64,000 bases of DNA, taken from positions 992,001 to 1,056,000 of the forward strand of contig NZ_FNSZ01000001.1 of assembly GCF_900105245.1 (NCBI RefSeq). The letters are read 5' to 3'. A program made the position numbers and the translations under genes. Origin of the DNA: Streptomyces sp. 1222.5 (GTDB taxonomy: Bacteria > Actinomycetota > Actinomycetes > Streptomycetales > Streptomycetaceae). Positions 25,982-35,271 of the stretch are shown piece after piece. Position 1 is the stretch's first letter. Each line of letters opens with the position of its first letter. Below the pieces are notes generated by a model. The model had not been told where the DNA came from, ran no database searches, and saw nothing but the letters and a program-made list of their open reading frames with translations.

Positions 25982-27040
25982 TCACGAGGGGCCGGGACCT
26001 GCCCCGTCCGCGTCCTCGTCGTGGGCCCGCAGCCGCTCGCGCTGAGGTTCGACCACGTACGCGGGGTCCTTGGTGGACACCACCCCCGCCTCGAAGGTGC
26101 CGAACCGCTGGAGCACACTCCCCGCCAGCAGGGCCAGCCCGCCCGCCGCGGCAGCCGTGCGACTGCGCCGGGCGAGGGTCATCGCCGCCAGGGCGCCGCC
26201 CAGCGTCAGGTACTCGGACGCCTTGCGGAGGCGATGCGGGCGGCCGGTCGTGTAGGCCTGCGTCACCAGCCCGGGACGCCGGTCGACGAGGCGGGAGGCG
26301 GCGATCTCGGCCGCCGCGCCCACGACGCCGAGCCGCCGCGCCGGACCGGCCTCCGCGACCGGGGCCAGCAGCATGCCCAGCCCGGCCCCACTGGCCGCGG
26401 CGGAACCGGTGAAGACGAACGGCAGCTCCTTGTGCGCCTCGTGCCACGCGGGGACCGCCGTCTGGGACAGCAGTGCCGCCGTGTACGAGGCGACCCCGGG
26501 CGCCAGCAGGGCCGCCGACAGTCCCGCCGGACGTGCCGTCAGGCCCAGCAGCCGTCCGGGCAGCGTGGCCCGGACACCGGCCGGCAGCAACTCCGCCGTC
26601 GCCGCCAGCGCGCTGCCCGGGCCGTACGCGACGAGGACCCAGGTGCCGACGGACATCGGCGAACTCGGCTTGGCGACCCGCAGCATGTGATGGAAGCGCT
26701 CGGGCCGGCCGAGGTCCGCGACGAGCAGGTACATGCTCGCCAACAGGGCGGCGAAACCGCCGACCCGGCCTGCCCGGCGCAGTTCAGGGCGCTCGGTCAG
26801 GTCCGCGCCGGCCGCGAGCAGGGCGGCTCCGGCGGACAGCCCGCCGGTGAAGAGGTAGGCGGGGATCTTCCACTCCCACACGGGCGGCTTGAGGACCGGA
26901 CGGCCGTAGTAGGAGCGGAACTTCGCCTTCGGCACCATCGACCGCTCGCGGCTGCCGTCGTCGTCGCGGCCGGGCCGGTGGCCGTCCGGCAGCCCGTGCC
27001 GGAGCGCCCCGTCCCCGCTCATCGCCGCGTCCCCGCTCAT
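25982..27040 (-). CDS. nrfD: NrfD-like membrane subunit of formate dehydrogenase
   Basis: A 352-residue integral membrane protein of the NrfD/PsrC family, which anchors the complex and passes electrons to quinone. Several hydrophobic helices begin at about residue 55 (IPAYLFTGGLSAGAALLAAG); YLLVADLGRPERFHHMLRVA is the typical NrfD loop. The start ATG at 27040 overlaps the stop of the Fe-S subunit as ATGA, so the two are translationally coupled. An exact 18-bp tandem duplication at the start gives a second ATG at 27022. It is the last gene of the formate dehydrogenase operon. Confidence 0.9.
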   Translation of the reverse strand: MSGDAAMSGDGALRHGLPDGHRPGRDDDGSRERSMVPKAKFRSYYGRPVLKPPVWEWKIPAYLFTGGLSAGAALLAAGADLTERPELRRAGRVGGFAALLASMYLLVADLGRPERFHHMLRVAKPSSPMSVGTWVLVAYGPGSALAATAELLPAGVRATLPGRLLGLTARPAGLSAALLAPGVASYTAALLSQTAVPAWHEAHKELPFVFTGSAAASGAGLGMLLAPVAEAGPARRLGVVGAAAEIAASRLVDRRPGLVTQAYTTGRPHRLRKASEYLTLGGALAAMTLARRSRTAAAAGGLALLAGSVLQRFGTFEAGVVSTKDPAYVVEPQRERLRAHDEDADGAGPGPS

Positions 27041-27046
27041 CGCCGC
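27011..27046. repeat. Exact 18-bp tandem duplication over the NrfD start codon
   Basis: GTCCCCGCTCATCGCCGC occurs twice without a gap (27011-27028 and 27029-27046). Each unit contains the start codon (CAT on this strand), so the gene has two in-frame ATG codons 18 bases apart and the protein begins MSGDAAMSGDGA. Confidence 0.9.
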
Positions 27047-28056
27047 GGCCCGCGGACGAAGACGGCCGCGGAGGCGGCCAGCAGCGCCGACGCGGCCACG
27101 CCCACGTGCTTCCAGATCGACACGAGGTCGCGGGTCGGCACCACCGGATCGGGTGGGAAGCCGTATACCTCGGGTTCGTCGAGGAGCAGGAAGAAGGCGC
27201 CGTCGCCGCCCACCCCGTCCTCGGGGTCGCGGCCGTAGAGCCGGGCCTCGGGCACGCCCGCCTCGTGCAGGGCCGCCACCCGCCGGTCGGCCCGCTCACG
27301 CAGTTCGTCCAGCGGGCCGAACTGGATGGAGTCCGTCGGGCAGGCCTTGGCGCACGCCGGTTCCAGGCCGTCCTTCAGCCGGTCGTAGCACATGGTGCAC
27401 TTCCAGGCCCGTCCGTCGTCCGGCCGCCGGTCGATGACGCCGTAGGGGCAGCCGGACACGCAGTAGCCGCAGCCGTTGCAGATGTCGGGCTGCACCACCA
27501 CGGTGCCGAACTCGGTGCGGAACAGCGCCCCGGTGGGGCACACGTCGAGGCAGCCCGCGTGTGTGCAGTGCTTGCACACGTCCGAGGACATCAGCCAGCG
27601 GAACTCCGTGCGCGCCTCCGCTCCCGTGCCCGCGCCGGGCAGTTCGAAGGAGGGGAAGCCCAGGTCCACCGGGGCCGTGCCGAGGTCCGCGCCGCCGCGC
27701 CTGGCGAACTCCAGGGCGTCCGCGACCACCTCCTCCGTGTCTTCCGTGCCGGACGGGCCCACGGGCAGGTCGGCGAGGCCCGCGTCCTGGCGGCCCAGCG
27801 GGCGCTGCTGCTCGACGAACGCCACGTGCCGCCATGAACTCGCGCCCAGCATTCCGGTGTTGTCGAAGGACATGCCCAGCAGGTCGATGCCGTCCTCGGG
27901 GACGTCGTTCCACTCCTTGCACGCCACCTCGCACGCCTTGCAGCCGATGCACACGGAGGTGTCGGTGAAGAAGCCCATTCGCGGCGGGTGGTCGACGTGT
28001 CCGGCGTTCTCGGCGGGGTCCTCCAGCGGACCGTAGAAACTGTTGTCCGGGGTCAT
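27037..28056 (-). CDS. Formate dehydrogenase iron-sulfur (beta) subunit
   Basis: A 339-residue electron-transfer subunit with four [4Fe-4S] sites. ATG 28056 (MTPDNSFYGPLEDP) has GGAGG upstream and overlaps the alpha-subunit stop as ATGA. Cluster motifs: CIGCKACEVACKEW, CKHCTHAGCLDVCPTGALF, CNGCGYCVSGCPYG, and CTMCYDRLKDGLEPACAKAC. A C-terminal hydrophobic helix (about 312-332, VGVAASALLAASAAVFV) anchors it to the membrane, as in FdnH. It carries electrons from the molybdopterin subunit to the NrfD-like anchor. Confidence 0.95.
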   Translation of the reverse strand: MTPDNSFYGPLEDPAENAGHVDHPPRMGFFTDTSVCIGCKACEVACKEWNDVPEDGIDLLGMSFDNTGMLGASSWRHVAFVEQQRPLGRQDAGLADLPVGPSGTEDTEEVVADALEFARRGGADLGTAPVDLGFPSFELPGAGTGAEARTEFRWLMSSDVCKHCTHAGCLDVCPTGALFRTEFGTVVVQPDICNGCGYCVSGCPYGVIDRRPDDGRAWKCTMCYDRLKDGLEPACAKACPTDSIQFGPLDELRERADRRVAALHEAGVPEARLYGRDPEDGVGGDGAFFLLLDEPEVYGFPPDPVVPTRDLVSIWKHVGVAASALLAASAAVFVRGPRR

Positions 28057-31000
28057 GACGGCGCCTCCGGCGGTTCGTCCGTCTCGGTGTGCGTGCACTC
28101 GGCGCAGCCGTCCGCCGTCGCGATCCGCGTGCCGGTTTGAGGTGTGATGCCGGCCCGGCGGCGGTAGTCCGCCACGTACGCGAGCAGGTCGGGGCCGCGC
28201 GGGCGCGGTCCGGGCCGTACGTCGCAGGTCAGCACCTTGCTCTCCTGGATGAAGACATTGGGGTCGGCGACCACGCCGATCAGGTCGTTGACCACGTCCC
28301 CGGTCGTCAGGCCCGTCGAGCCCCAGTGGTACGGCATCCAGACCTGGTGGACCACACGGCCGTCGATCCGCAGCGGTGCCATCCGGTCGGTGACCACCAC
28401 CCGCGCGTCGACCGCGGTTCTGCTGGTGATCACATGGGCCCAGTCCAGATGCCTGAGTGCGCGCTCCCGCGCGAGCTCCGGGGACACCTCCACGAACAAC
28501 GCCGGCTGCAACTCCGCCAGGTACGGCAGCTGGCGGCTCATGGCGCCCGCCGTGTGGTGCTCGGTCAGCCGGGCCGCCGTGAACACGTAGGGGAACACCT
28601 GGGAGTGGGCCTCCGGCGGCGCGGGGTTGGACGGGTTGTCAGGGCGCCCGTAGACCTTGCGCACCGGGTTGCCCTGCTGGCCGTAGAGCAGATTGCGCAT
28701 CGGCGACTCGTGCGGCTCGTAGTGCGTGGGCATCGGCCCGTCCGCGAGTCCGGCCGGCGCGTACAGCCACGCCTTGCCGTCGCTCATCATGATGAACGCG
28801 TCGTCGCCGCTCAGCGCCGCCGGGCCGGACGCGCCCTCCGGCGGCCGGTAGTGCGGCGGTTTGGTCCGCTCGAAGTCGGGGGTGTCACGGCCGGTCCACT
28901 CGCCGGCTCCCTCGTCCCACCAGATCAGCTTCTTCCGCTCGCTCCAGGGCCGCCCGTCCGGGTCGGCGGAGGCGCGGTTGTACAGCACCCGGCGGTTCAG
29001 CGGCCAGGTCCAGCCCCACTCGGCGTCGTACGGTCCCGTCTCGGAGCGGGGGGTGCGGCGGCGCGCCTGGTTGGTCTCGCCGGCGTACACCCCGCTGTAG
29101 ATCCAGCAGCCGCACGCCGTGCTGCCGTCGTCACGCAGGTCGAGATAGCTGTCGACGGTGCGGCCGGTGCTCAGGTCGATGCCGTTGATGTGGCGCAGCA
29201 CGTCCGACGGGGACGGCTCGTCGCCCTCCATGTCGTAGTCCCAGGCGAGGTCGAGGACGGGGCGGTCGCGTTCGTCGGCCGAGCCCGCGAGGCGCTCCTT
29301 CAGCAGGAGGCCGAGACGGTGGAAGAACCACAGCTCGGAGCGCCGGTCGCCGATGGGCTCCACGGCCTGGTCCCGCCACTGGAGCATCCGCTGCGTCTGG
29401 GTGAAGGTGCCGGCCTTCTCCACGTGCGACGAGGCCGGGAAGAAGAAGACCTCCGTGCGGCAGCGCTCGGTGACGATCTCCCCGGTCTCGATCTCCGGCG
29501 CGTCCTTCCAGAAGGTCGCGCTCTCGATCATGGTGAGGTCGCGGACGACGAGCCAGTCGAGGTTGGCCATGCCCAGGCGCTGCAGCCGGCCGTGTGCCGA
29601 GCCGACCGCGGGGTTCTGCCCGAGCAGGAAGTAGCCGAACACCTTGCCGTCGACCATGTCCATCACAGTGCGGTAGGTGCCGTGGTCGCCGTCGACGCGG
29701 GGCAGGTAGTCGAAGCGGTAGTCGTTCTCGGCGGTCGCCGCGTCGCCCCAGTACTCCTTGAGCAGCGAGACCATGTAGGCGTCGGCGTCGCCCCAGAACC
29801 CCTTCTGCCCCGTGCCGCGCACGGTGCCGAGATAGCCGGCCAGGTTCTGGTGGGTGACGCTCGGCATCGGCAGATAGCCCGGCAGCAGGTTGAACAGGGT
29901 GGGCACGTCCGTGGAGCCCTGGATGCTGGCGTGGCCACGCAGGGCGTAGATGCCGCCGCCCGGACGCCCGATGTTGCCCAGCAGCAGCTGGACGATCGAT
30001 CCGGCCCGGATGTACTGGGCGCCGACGGAGTGCTGGGTCCAGCCGACGCTGTAGACCAGCGCGGTGGTCCGCTCCCGGCCGGAGTTCTCCGTCCAGGCCC
30101 GGCACACGCCGAGGAACAGCTCCCGCGGCACTCCGCAGATCCGCTCCACCATCTCCGGGGTGTAGCGCGCGAAGTGCCGCTTGAGCACCTGGAACACGCA
30201 CCGGGGGTGTTCCAGGGTGGGATCGGACTCGATTCCCCCCTCGGCCTCCTCGACGAGCGGGCCCCTGGCGCCGTGCTGGTAGGGCTCGGAGGTCTCCTTC
30301 GCGTGGCGGCCCGGCCGCTCCTGGGCGCGGACGCTCGCGTACGACCAGCTCGACGGGTCGTACGCCGCGGTGTGCGGGTCGTAGCCGCTGAACAGCCCGT
30401 CCAGGTCCTCGGTGTCCTGGAAGCTCTCGTCCACCAGGGAGGGCGCGTTGGTGTACGCCCGCACGTAGTCCCGGAAGTCCAGGTCGTGGGTGAGGATGTG
30501 GTTGATCACGCCGCCCAGGAACGCGATGTCGGTGCCGGCCCGGATGGTGACGTGCTGGTCCGCGTGCGCGCTGGTGCGGGTGAAGCGCGGGTCGATGTGG
30601 ATGACCTTGGCGCCGCGCGCCTTGGCCTCGATGACCCATTGGAACGCGACCGGATGGGCCTCGGCCATGTTCGAGCCCATGATGACGATGCAGTCGGCGT
30701 TGACCAGGTCCTGCTGGTAGTCCGTGGCGCCGCCACGGCCGAGCGAGGCTCCCAGACCGGGAACCGTGGCGGAGTGTCAAATGCGGGCCTGGTTCTCGAT
30801 CTGGAGGGCACCGAGAGCGGTGAACAACTTCTTGATGAGGTAGTTCTCCTCGTTGTCCAGCGTCGCCCCGCCCAGACCGGCGAACCCCATCGTCCGCCGC
30901 AGGGTCCTGCCGTCCGCGTCGGTTTCCTGCCAGCCTCTGCGGCGGGCGTCCAGCACCCGGTCGGCCACCATGTCCATGGCCGTGTCCAGGTCCAGCTCCT

Positions 31001-31346
31001 GCCAGTCGGTGCCGTACGGCGCCCGGTACAGGACGTGCTGCTCGCGCTGCGGGCCGGTGACCAGCTGCTTGCTGGCGGACCCCTTGGGACACAGCCGACC
31101 GCGGGAGATGGGGCTGTCCGGGTTGCCCTCGATCTGGATGATCTTCTCGTCCTTGACGTACACGCGCTGGGCGCAGCCCACCGCGCAGTACGGGCACACC
31201 GAGTGCACCATCCGGTCGGCGCTCTCGGTCCGGGAGCCCAGGGCCGAGGAGCGGGCCGACTGTGCCGCCTTGCCGCGGCCCAGCGGATCCGTGCCGGTCA
31301 GCTGCCGGTACACCGGCCAGGCGTCGAGCCAGCGCTTCAGGCCCAT
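28053..31346 (-). CDS. fdh: Formate dehydrogenase alpha subunit, selenocysteine-containing
   Basis: A 1097-residue molybdopterin (bis-MGD) enzyme that oxidises formate to CO2. ATG 31346 (MGLKRWLDAWPVYRQL) follows GAGGGAG. The [4Fe-4S] cysteines are C51, C54, C58 and C86. An in-frame TGA at 30777-30779 is codon 190, inside NQARI-U-HSATVPGLGASLGRGG, exactly where E. coli FdnG has selenocysteine. A SECIS-like hairpin follows. Reading resumes without a gap in the same frame to the stop at 28053, with further bis-MGD regions (MGSNMAEAHPVAFQWVIEAK). No twin-arginine motif is visible at the N-terminus, so the subunit may stay in the cytoplasm. First gene of a three-gene operon. Confidence 0.95.
30730..30779 (-). 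promoter_or_regulatory. SECIS element for UGA decoding
   Basis: On the minus strand, 18 bases after the UGA, an apical hairpin UCCC-GGUCU-GGGA is found (loop at 30754-30758). The GGUCU loop and preceding bulged U are the features SelB recognises in E. coli fdhF/fdnG mRNA. A long outer stem CCGCCACGG (30764-30772) pairs with CCGUGGCGG (30730-30738). UGA-to-loop spacing fits bacterial SECIS elements. Confidence 0.85.
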
Positions 31347-31495
31347 CGGATCGCTCCCTCGTGCGGGGCCCCAACTCCAGTCGACGCTACCGGCCGGGCA
31401 GGCGCCCGCAAGTCGGTACGGGAGCGATCAGACGGCTGCGGTCCGGGTACGGCCGCTGCTCACCGGCCCTCGGTGGGCCGCCCGGCCCGGTCGCC

Positions 31496-31792
31496 TCACT
31501 TCGTGGTGTCGCCGAACTTCACGAGCTGGTCCTTGACCCAGGGGTCGAACACGGCGAGCCGCTGGGCCGACGACGGGTAGAAGGTCGCCAGCTGGTCCTC
31601 GATCCACGGGTCCGTGGGCTGCCGGGCGTCATGGTGGCGCCCGGCGGACGGCCGCTCGGCGCCGGCCGCGGCGGGGTGGTGCCCGGGGGTGTGAGGAGTG
31701 GCCGCGACCGCGGGACCGCCGCCGACCGCCATCGCGCCTGCGGCCATCGCCGCGGAAGCGCCGACGATCGCGATCCGTCGCGTGAACTTCAT
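31496..31792 (-). CDS. Small secreted histidine-rich protein
   Basis: A 98-residue exported protein from ATG 31792 (MKFTRRIAIVGASAAMAAGA), with GGAGGAAACC directly before the start. The signal peptide ends around AVAA. The mature part has a His/Pro-rich segment (TPHTPGHHPAAAGAERPSAG) followed by two similar repeats: DPWIEDQLATFYPSSAQRLA and DPWVKDQLVKFGD. The repeated DPW-x2-DQL-x2-F unit suggests a small binding module. It lies downstream of the formate dehydrogenase operon's start in opposite context and is probably independent. Function unknown. Confidence 0.75.
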   Translation of the reverse strand: MKFTRRIAIVGASAAMAAGAMAVGGGPAVAATPHTPGHHPAAAGAERPSAGRHHDARQPTDPWIEDQLATFYPSSAQRLAVFDPWVKDQLVKFGDTTK

Positions 31793-31889
31793 GGTTTCCT
31801 CCTCCGTGACGTGCTCGGACGGCGCTCCTACCCGCTCCCCCACCTCGCACACCCTTTCCGGAACATCCCGGACATCAGGGGTCAAGGAG

Positions 31890-32220
31890 TCACCGCAGCA
31901 TGCCCTGGATGACGGCCCCGTCCACGGTGGTGGCGCCCCTGGTGCCGACCCCGGCCGAAGACCCGCGCAGCCGTACCGTGTCGCCGAAACCGTCGTCCTC
32001 CCGAGGTGCGCGGGGGATGCCGGGCGTACTGCGGGTGATCCACCGGGCGCCCTTGCCGGACAGGCCCGAGGCCGAGCCGTACAGGACCTCCGCGCTCGCG
32101 TACGGATGTCCGGACAAAGTCTCGCCGTAGACGCCGATGGCCAGGTCCCGGTAGCCGTCGCCGTTGCTGTCCCCCGACGAGACGCTCGAACCGAAGGCGT
32201 CGTCGGCCTCGGGGCGCGTC
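31890..32220 (-). pseudogene. FG-GAP repeat protein fragment
   Basis: Minus-strand sequence reads DDAFGSSVSSGDSNGDGYRD, then LAIGVYGETLSGHPYASAEV and LYGSASGLSGKGARWITRST, an FG-GAP (integrin-like beta-propeller) unit with its calcium loop D-S-N-G-D-G. Sequence upstream of about 32220 has no FG-GAP character and no signal peptide, and the reading stops at 31890 after one and a half units. Full family members have about seven units and over 400 residues. It is a truncated relic. Confidence 0.75.
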
Positions 32221-32532
32221 CGGGAGGCGAAGCGATCACAGAGACTCCGCCAAGTGACCAAGGGTTGCGCGGGACTCGGCGGAATTGCCGCCGGACCGAA
32301 CGGCTGGGCTGGTGCGTTCTTCCTGGCACGACCACATACGGCCCGACCGCAGGCAGGCCGGGCCGTCCGGGATGCCGTTTCCGGCCGTAGCCGTCTCGCG
32401 AAGTACGGTGACCCGGAGGCCCGTCGCCACCGCCACAACCGTGACGTCGACCTCGCCAACCACTACATCCCGACGGCACCGCAGGTTCCCGGGAACCTGC
32501 CCATCGGCATGTAGACGAGGCACACACACCCC

Positions 32533-34509
32533 TCAGGCTGGTGGGGCCTCGGCAGGGGTGTCGTCGCTTCGCCGTCCCGGACGGATGTGCGGCAGGTGCG
32601 CGTCCGCCGGGTCCGCGGTGACGGAAGCGTCGGGGGCCGGGAGCAGCACCAGGATCCTGTCCTCGGCGGACCAGACGCGCCGGTCGCTCTTGCGGGGGCA
32701 GAGCACGACTTCCGCGGGGTGCGGGCCCTGCTCGTGGTAGCCGATCGCGCACTGGCCCCGGTCCAGTGCGGCCGCCACCACGGTCGCGAAGGACGCCTCA
32801 CGGCCGGGCAGGACGTACTCCCCCGCCGGACGCAGGTCCAGCGCGCCGCCGCGCCTGACGAAGATGTCGTCGAACACCGGGGCGAGCGACGGGTGATGGG
32901 TGATCTGCGCCATGAGCAGCGCGGTCAGCCGGCCCCGCACCACCGTGCCCGCGGCCGGGCCGAGCGGGGCCAGACGCTCGGTGCGGTGGTCGTGCAGTTC
33001 GGCGACCACGGGCAGCGTCCGGCCGGCCGCCTCCTCGAAGGAGTGCAGTATGAGCAGGGTCAACAGGGCCCGGTCGTCCGGGCGTTCGCCGGTATGGCAG
33101 GTGTCCGGGCCGAGCACGATGACACTGTCGTAGCCGAAGAGGTCCAGGCCGCGCAGGACTTCGGGGCGCGTGGGGTCGCCCGGACGGTGGGTGACGGCGA
33201 GCCGCCCGTCGTCCGGTTCGCCGGCCTGCTGCCCCGGGAGGAGGCCGGTGTCCGGGCCGGCGATCACGTCGAGGACGGATCCCGGGCGGGCGCCGCGCCG
33301 CAGAAGATCCGCGATCAGCGGCCCGCGCCGATTCCAGCCCAGCAGCAGGACGCGCACGGGCCTGTCGGCCGCCGGCGTGGCCGCGCTCATCGCCGTGGGG
33401 TCCACGTGCGAGCGGTGGTCGGTGGGCGCCGCGGGCCGGTCGTCGTGGGCGACCACGACCAGCCGGTCCCCGGCGGTGAGCACGGCGCCCGGTGGCGGCG
33501 TGAGCAGGAGACCGCCGTCGGCGCGCAGGAATCCGACGGCACAGGACGTGTCGTGGCGCAGGGCGATCTGCCGGAAGGTGAGCCCGGCCAGGTGCGGAGC
33601 GTCGGCCAGGTGGAACTCGGCGCCGGCGAAGTCGAGGAGGTCGCGCAAGGCGGACGTCAGTCCGGGGCGCCGCGCGGCCTGCACGAGCAGCCGTGCGGTG
33701 GTGCCGTCCGTCTCCAGCACCGTGCCGCGCGCTCCGGCCGCGAGTCGTGCGGCGGGCAGCCGACGGCCGTCGCGTACGGCGGACACCACCGGCGGTCCGC
33801 CCTCCGGCCCGGTCAGGGCCCGCAGGGCGAGCAGGACGCGCACGACCTCGGTGTCCGCCTCTCCCTCCGCCGCCGGCAGGACCAGCACCGAGGCGGCGGT
33901 GGCCGGGCCGACCAGGGCCAGCGCCGCGGGGTCCGCGGGCGAGCCGGTGCGGCACACGAGCCGGGCACGGCCCCGGACGCCGGGGACGGCCAGCAGTTCC
34001 TCCTCCATCCCGGTCGAGTCCCGGTCGGCGAGTACGGCGATGGTGGTCCGGCCACGATCGCCGTGGGCGGCCGCGAGCTCGCCGACGATCGTGAACACCT
34101 GGTCCGACCAGCCGAGAACGACCACATGCCCCCGCTCCAGCACCATGGAGCGGCCCCGGCGCAGCTCCGCGACGCGGTCGCCGAGTCCGGTGGTGATCAC
34201 TCCCACCAGGGTCGAGACGCAGAGCAGGGCGATCAGGCCGAGCAGGACGGAGAGGAGCATCCGCAGCGGCGCGCCGGTCACGGCGCCGAGCCGGAGCGTC
34301 TCCGCGCTGGTGCGCCATACCGCGGTGAGCCTGCCGGACAGCGAACGGGGTGCCGCGGGATCCATCCACACCAGCGCGGTGCTGACCGGCACGACCACGG
34401 CCAGACAGCACGCCGCCAGCCAGCCGAGGAGGGTGCCCGTGCTGCGGGCCAGGGTCTGGTCGAACCGGTAGCGTGCCCGGTCCCGTAACGCCGACCGCCG
34501 CCTGGCCAC
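32533..34509 (-). CDS. CASTOR/POLLUX (DMI1)-like ion channel protein
   Basis: A 658-residue protein starting at GTG 34509 (VARRRSALRDRARYRFDQTL), with AGGGGG upstream. Two or more N-terminal membrane helices (LGWLAACCLAVVVPVSTALV about residue 25; LLSVLLGLIALLCVSTLVGV about residue 88) precede VITTGLGDRVAELRRGRSMV and two RCK/TrkA-N-like nucleotide-binding domains (HVVVLGWSDQVFTIVGELAA; VRVLLLGWNRRGPLIADLLR). This is the layout of plant CASTOR/POLLUX and their actinobacterial relatives, proposed cation channels. It is divergent from a cysteine hydrolase gene. Ion specificity and gating ligand are unknown. Confidence 0.9.
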   Translation of the reverse strand: MARRRSALRDRARYRFDQTLARSTGTLLGWLAACCLAVVVPVSTALVWMDPAAPRSLSGRLTAVWRTSAETLRLGAVTGAPLRMLLSVLLGLIALLCVSTLVGVITTGLGDRVAELRRGRSMVLERGHVVVLGWSDQVFTIVGELAAAHGDRGRTTIAVLADRDSTGMEEELLAVPGVRGRARLVCRTGSPADPAALALVGPATAASVLVLPAAEGEADTEVVRVLLALRALTGPEGGPPVVSAVRDGRRLPAARLAAGARGTVLETDGTTARLLVQAARRPGLTSALRDLLDFAGAEFHLADAPHLAGLTFRQIALRHDTSCAVGFLRADGGLLLTPPPGAVLTAGDRLVVVAHDDRPAAPTDHRSHVDPTAMSAATPAADRPVRVLLLGWNRRGPLIADLLRRGARPGSVLDVIAGPDTGLLPGQQAGEPDDGRLAVTHRPGDPTRPEVLRGLDLFGYDSVIVLGPDTCHTGERPDDRALLTLLILHSFEEAAGRTLPVVAELHDHRTERLAPLGPAAGTVVRGRLTALLMAQITHHPSLAPVFDDIFVRRGGALDLRPAGEYVLPGREASFATVVAAALDRGQCAIGYHEQGPHPAEVVLCPRKSDRRVWSAEDRILVLLPAPDASVTADPADAHLPHIRPGRRSDDTPAEAPPA

Positions 34510-34734
34510 ATGTGCCCCCTGCCGTCCCGCTCTTCGCCTGTCGACGGGGATCCTGCTTCGCCGGCACCTGCGACACGCCGTCCGACCGGGGCATTCATCC
34601 TTTCGGGCACGGCGTGGGGTGACGGGCGGTCCGACGCGTACTCCCAGTCGTCCGGGGCACCACGGCGGAGGTGGCGGCGCGGGGCGCACAGGGCTCCGCA
34701 GGCCCGCCCGTCCCGGAGGTGGAACCCTGGCAGC

Positions 34735-35271
34735 ATGAGCAAGACCGCGCTGATCGTCATCGACATGATCAACACCTACGATCACCAGGACGCCGAGCTG
34801 CTGCTCCCGTCCGCGCGGCAGGTCGTACCGGTGCTGACCGATCTGCTGCGCCGCGCGCGGCGGGACGGGGCGACGGTCATCTACGTCAACGACAACTTCG
34901 GGGAGTGGCGCTCGCACCACGGCGAACTGCTGGAGCACGCTCTGCGGAGCCCCCACGCGGATCTCGTCGAGCCCCTGCGGCCCGACGGCGACTCGCTGTT
35001 CGTCCTCAAGGCGCGGCACTCCGTCTTCTACGAGACTCCCTTGTCGTATCTGCTCCAGCAGCGGGGGATCCAGCAGTTGGTGCTGTGCGGGCAGGTGACC
35101 GAGCAGTGTGTGCTCTACTCCGCGCTCGACGCCCACATCCGCCATTTCGAGGTCGTCGTCCCCCGGGACGCCGTGGCACACATCCACGACGACCTCGCCG
35201 AGGCTGCTCTGCGCATGATGGAGACGAACATGGGTGCTCGCGTGTGCACGAGCCAGGACCTGTGGACGTGA
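34735..35271 (+). CDS. Isochorismatase-family cysteine hydrolase
   Basis: A 178-residue cysteine hydrolase: MSKTALIVIDMINTYDHQDA gives the catalytic Asp (IDM), KARHSVFYETPL the Lys region, and LVLCGQVTEQCVLYSALDAH the nucleophile Cys in V-T-E-Q-C. It covers the whole family length. Members hydrolyse amides such as nicotinamide or N-carbamoyl compounds, or isochorismate. The start ATG 34735 is set by the conserved N-terminus; the nearest GGAGG is 15 bases upstream. Divergent from the CASTOR/POLLUX-like gene. Confidence 0.92.
   Translation: MSKTALIVIDMINTYDHQDAELLLPSARQVVPVLTDLLRRARRDGATVIYVNDNFGEWRSHHGELLEHALRSPHADLVEPLRPDGDSLFVLKARHSVFYETPLSYLLQQRGIQQLVLCGQVTEQCVLYSALDAHIRHFEVVVPRDAVAHIHDDLAEAALRMMETNMGARVCTSQDLWT

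Noticed and set aside
30777-30779. In-frame TGA as a nonsense mutation splitting the formate dehydrogenase gene
   Set aside because: The TGA sits exactly at the selenocysteine site, the frame continues intact for 908 codons, and a SECIS-like hairpin follows. Decay would not leave this pattern.
28089-31580. A 1163-codon open frame on the plus strand
   Set aside because: It lies antisense to the formate dehydrogenase alpha gene, and its translation is Val/Arg/Gly-rich with no family. It is a by-product of GC-rich third positions on the opposite strand.
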